A stretch of DNA of 64,000 nt, from assembly GCA_027574665.1 (NCBI GenBank), contig CM050649.1, forward strand, positions 67,112,150-67,176,149. Direction: 5' to 3'. The DNA is from Rhynochetos jubatus. Its lineage: Eukaryota; Chordata; Aves; Eurypygiformes; Rhynochetidae. Below the pieces are notes generated by a model that did no database searches, was not told the origin of the DNA, and saw nothing but the letters and a program-made list of their open reading frames with translations. The position numbers and the translations under genes are program-made. Below, in pieces: positions 61,518 to 64,000 of this stretch (positions are counted from its first letter, which is position 1; every line of letters starts with the position of its first letter).

Positions 61518-61606
61518 GGCCAAATTCTGCCCTCAGAGGCATCTGCACACAATTTCCAATGACATCCGTGGGAATTGGGCGTGTGGATTGAGGGCACAAT
61601 CTGGCC
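61518..61606. mobile_element. Palindromic MITE-like ancient repeat, 89 bp
   Basis: The left arm (from GGCCAAATTCTGCCCTCA at 61518) and right arm (to TGAGGGCACAATCTGGCC at 61606) are imperfect reverse complements over about 38 bases each, around a centre near AATGACATCCGT. The terminal 18 bases of the arms differ at two positions. The layout and wording match a hairpin repeat I recall from turtles, crocodilians and birds, whose arms begin 'ggccaaattctgccctca' and whose centre is 'attgacttcaat'-like. It is probably a non-autonomous DNA transposon relic. I do not assign a library name. Confidence 0.7.
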
Positions 61607-62944
61607 CTTTATTTTCAGCTGCTCTATTATGATCATGACATGCTAATTTCTAATTCCTTTAGCAAAAATAACACAGGAAGGCTTAAATATTAATGTTGCC
61701 AAATGTCAGAAACACCTCTGCAATATACTCTTGAGCAAATTCATGAAAACAGATTTCAGGAACCATGGCCACACTCATTATTGGAACCTGACATCCCCAA
61801 TCAGTTAAAACTCTCCTTCACTGAGGGTTTGCCAAGCTAAGAACTGAATAAAGGCTGATGGATTTAGCTCCCCGGTACCTGATTTGGACATGGGTCTCCT
61901 GACAGCCATGGTCACAGCTCCTCACTTGGAGGGATGGATGCAAAAACACAGATGTCCTTTGGGGTTTGCTGGATGATAAACATCAGTGTAGGCCCCCTAT
62001 CTCCTCAAAAAAAAACATGAACAGAAGTCAACCAAATGCAAACCGATAGGTAAAAAGAAAAGTGCAGGTGGAGACTGAGTAGTGGAAATCAAAAAGCGAG
62101 AAGTTAGTCCCACACCAGTCCCCAGCACCACGTCCCTTGCCACAGCTCACATTCAAGGGGAGATGACAGATGTGCTGAAGGTAGATAAGAAGAAGGGTGG
62201 AAACCTCCGCAGCTGCAGGCCCACTGTATGGGTCTGTCATTGGAATGTGACGTGGGTCAGGACCCCGATGCCTCCATCCTACCCCACCGGCTTGGCTGGG
62301 GGCAAATCCTTCGTAAGGAGAGGTCCAGTAGACTGTGCCTTCCTGGGCCACCAGCAGCAGGGCTCACCGTGCTAAACCAGGTGGATACTCAGGTCCATGG
62401 GAGGGGAGAGGGGGGAATGATGTGCCTGAACCTGACGTGTTCCTGTGAGGAGTTACTTGGCCAGCACAAGCTCCCTGTCACGGTACAGGAGCAGAGGAAA
62501 GAGCGAAAAAGCAGTAGCTTCTTCCTGGAGGGGGTGAGGCACACTGGACAGGCTGTCCCACTGTGCAGGGGCATTTACTGTCCATTTAACCTTCCGCTCA
62601 CGGGAAGGGCTCTCTGTGGTCCTTGGCCATCTCTGGGGCTCTGGTTTCGGTATCGCTGGAGAAATGTGTCCCTCTCCTCCACCTTCTGCAGTCTTTGGCA
62701 GGCCCTCCAGTTAGACTCGCGGGATCCAGAGCTGTCAGGGAAGATGGAATAGAATAAAAATGAAGAAATAACTTAATTATATTGAGGATGCTGCTGTAGA
62801 GGCAGAAAACTCCATGGAATACAGCAGAGCCGGCTCTGTGCACAATGGAGAGGGGGCTATAACCCAACACTGTTGGGAGAAGCACGCAGGGGGTGAAAAA
62901 GAAGGATATGTGGAAAGCATTGGGACAGTGGATTCCTGCTTCTG
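61607..62944. other. Unique non-coding sequence
   Basis: No recognised exon. A 174-codon plus-strand frame (62228-62752) and opposing minus-strand frames show no domain. No young mobile element is present. Confidence 0.5.
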
Positions 62945-63230
62945 ATCGCTGCTCTGAGTTCGGTGAGTCCTGGCTGTCAGCTGCCCTTGGCCGGGGGGAC
63001 TCGGAGGGGCAGGCGTGACACAGCCCCCATCCCCCAGCACCAGCTCCGGCGTGTCCTCGTTTCACTCCCACCATTCGGTAAGGGGAGTGAGTGGCTGGCG
63101 GCAGAGCGTGTCCGGAGGCCGGCTGGGGCAGCAGGAGCCCTCCGCCGCCGGCACCCCGCTCACGCAGGCACCCCAAGCCTGCCGCCGTCCTCCCGAAACG
63201 CACGGCCTGTCACAACGCGTTGCTTAATGC
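62945..63230. promoter_or_regulatory. CpG-island-like segment
   Basis: I count about 25 CpGs in roughly 285 bases with GC content in the mid-60s per cent, giving an observed/expected CpG ratio near 0.8 by hand. This meets common CpG-island thresholds and is unmatched elsewhere in the window. Splice-donor-like sites occur on the plus strand: TTCG|GTGAGT (GT at 62963) and TTCG|GTAAGG (GT at 63078). The longest open frame in the window (201 codons, minus, 62598-63203) and plus-strand frames of 70-94 codons overlap it, but GC-rich DNA lacks stops and none shows a domain. It could be an orphan island, an alternative promoter or the start of a non-coding RNA. Confidence 0.45.
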
Positions 63231-64000
63231 CAAACTACCCGTTATAAATAAACATGGTCCTAATAATAGCTTGCCTGACCTGACTCACTGTAGAAAACAG
63301 CCTCAGAAATAAAAGAGGATGACTTTCAAACCCAAGAGTTACAATTTTACGTAAATAAAAGATGAAAAGGGCAGCGCAGGACAGGCCAGGGGAAAATCGT
63401 ATCGCTGGGAGTTGAAGTCGCAATCCCAGAGTGTTAATGGGCTTGCTCGGCTGCTAAATCTGATGCTGTCTCTCCCTGTAAGTTCTCTGGAGTTTGACGG
63501 ATGGATGTGGAGAAATATTACTTGAGTTGTCAGATAACTGTTAGTCACCCAGATTAAAAACAAATTCCATTGACATTGTGTCATACCTTGGGAGCCCAAA
63601 ACAGATATTGATGTTTTCATCTTGTTGCAGGGAGGAGGGAGATGGGAGTGAGGTAAAGCAAGAAATCAAAATCACCCAGATAGAGCAAGTCTTTCGGCTT
63701 AGTTTGAAAAATGACCCCGCAGCACAGAGCACCAAGCTGAGGATGGGAGATAACGCAATCCAGCCTCTCTCTCTCACTCTCAAATGAAGGGGAGACAAAG
63801 ACAGCATTATCACAAAAACCTTAAACTTCTAATGCCTGTACAGAATTGTATGTACAAGTGTAGGGACCAGGTTCACTCAGTGGATGCTGCAAGATCCACT
63901 CCTCAAAAGCCCCTGACACCGGTGGGATGTGCAGAGGGCTGCGCTCCCCAGGTCTGGGAGGGAGCACACAGTGCTTTTGCTCACGTTGTGGGGGATGTAG
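63231..64000. other. Unique non-coding sequence at the window edge
   Basis: No recognised gene or mobile element. The stretch 63240-63780 is CpG-poor and AT-richer, with homeodomain-like cores (CTAATAATAGC, CAGATTAAAAAC), and may include a conserved element next to the CpG-island-like segment. The window ends inside unique sequence. Confidence 0.45.

Noticed and set aside
62598-63203. Longest open frame in the window, 201 codons on the minus strand
   Set aside because: It overlaps the GC-rich CpG-island-like segment, where stops are rare. Its composition is unstructured and I recognise no domain; opposing frames are also open.
1-64000. CRISPR arrays, operons, ribosomal RNA, bacterial insertion sequences
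   Set aside because: No regularly spaced repeats, no clustered co-directional genes and no rRNA-like sequence. The repeat content is that of a bird genome.

Overview
This window reads as ordinary non-coding vertebrate DNA, almost certainly from a bird. Every mobile element I can identify is of a type that dominates avian genomes: four CR1 retrotransposon pieces, three of which keep the CR1 3' tail with its ATTCTGTG/ATTCTATG-type octamers, and one endogenous-retrovirus solo LTR of a family I recognise from bird genomes. There are also worn MIR/CORE-SINE-like remnants and A-, G- and TG-tracts. Recognisable repeats cover only a few per cent of the window, which also suits a bird. There is no bacterial-style gene packing, operon, rRNA, CRISPR array or intact tRNA.

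I recognise no host protein-coding gene or exon. Open frames of 60-200 codons occur on both strands throughout, mostly overlapping each other, without conserved domains. The only frames with recognisable protein content are in the CR1 reverse-transcriptase fragment at about 2950-3880. The window is therefore either a gene desert or part of a large intron. Short exons cannot be excluded by eye.

Layout. 1-7 kb: a CR1 reverse-transcriptase fragment broken at both ends (2950-3880), a CpG-retaining patch (5770-5970) and an old CR1/L3-like tail (6485-6985). 7-23 kb: unique sequence with a second CpG-retaining block (8455-8850), a possible enhancer with two TEAD-like motifs (14.7 kb), a MIR-like remnant (16.8 kb) and a long AT-rich, ORF-poor tract (19.6-20.9 kb). 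23-27 kb: a 14-G run, a perfect 13-bp hairpin, two direct copies of an unidentified 114-bp sequence 998 bp apart, a TG microsatellite and a CR1 tail. 27-46 kb: mostly unique, with two poly(A) tracts and a pair of adjacent hairpins near 44.5 kb. 46-55 kb: a 1009-bp solo LTR with a perfect 5-bp target duplication (46878-47886), a tRNA-like Pol III promoter remnant (48.9 kb), and two CR1 tails in opposite orientation (52.75 and 54.57 kb). 55-64 kb: a 23-G run, a MIR-like SINE (59.5 kb), an 89-bp palindromic MITE-like element (61.5 kb) and a CpG-island-like segment (62.95-63.23 kb).

I found no new multi-gene system. The best leads are the 114-bp direct repeat of unknown origin, the CpG-island-like segment carrying splice-donor-like sites, the CpG-retaining and AT-rich blocks that may be conserved regulatory elements, and the LTR with its internal ~50-bp repeat array.
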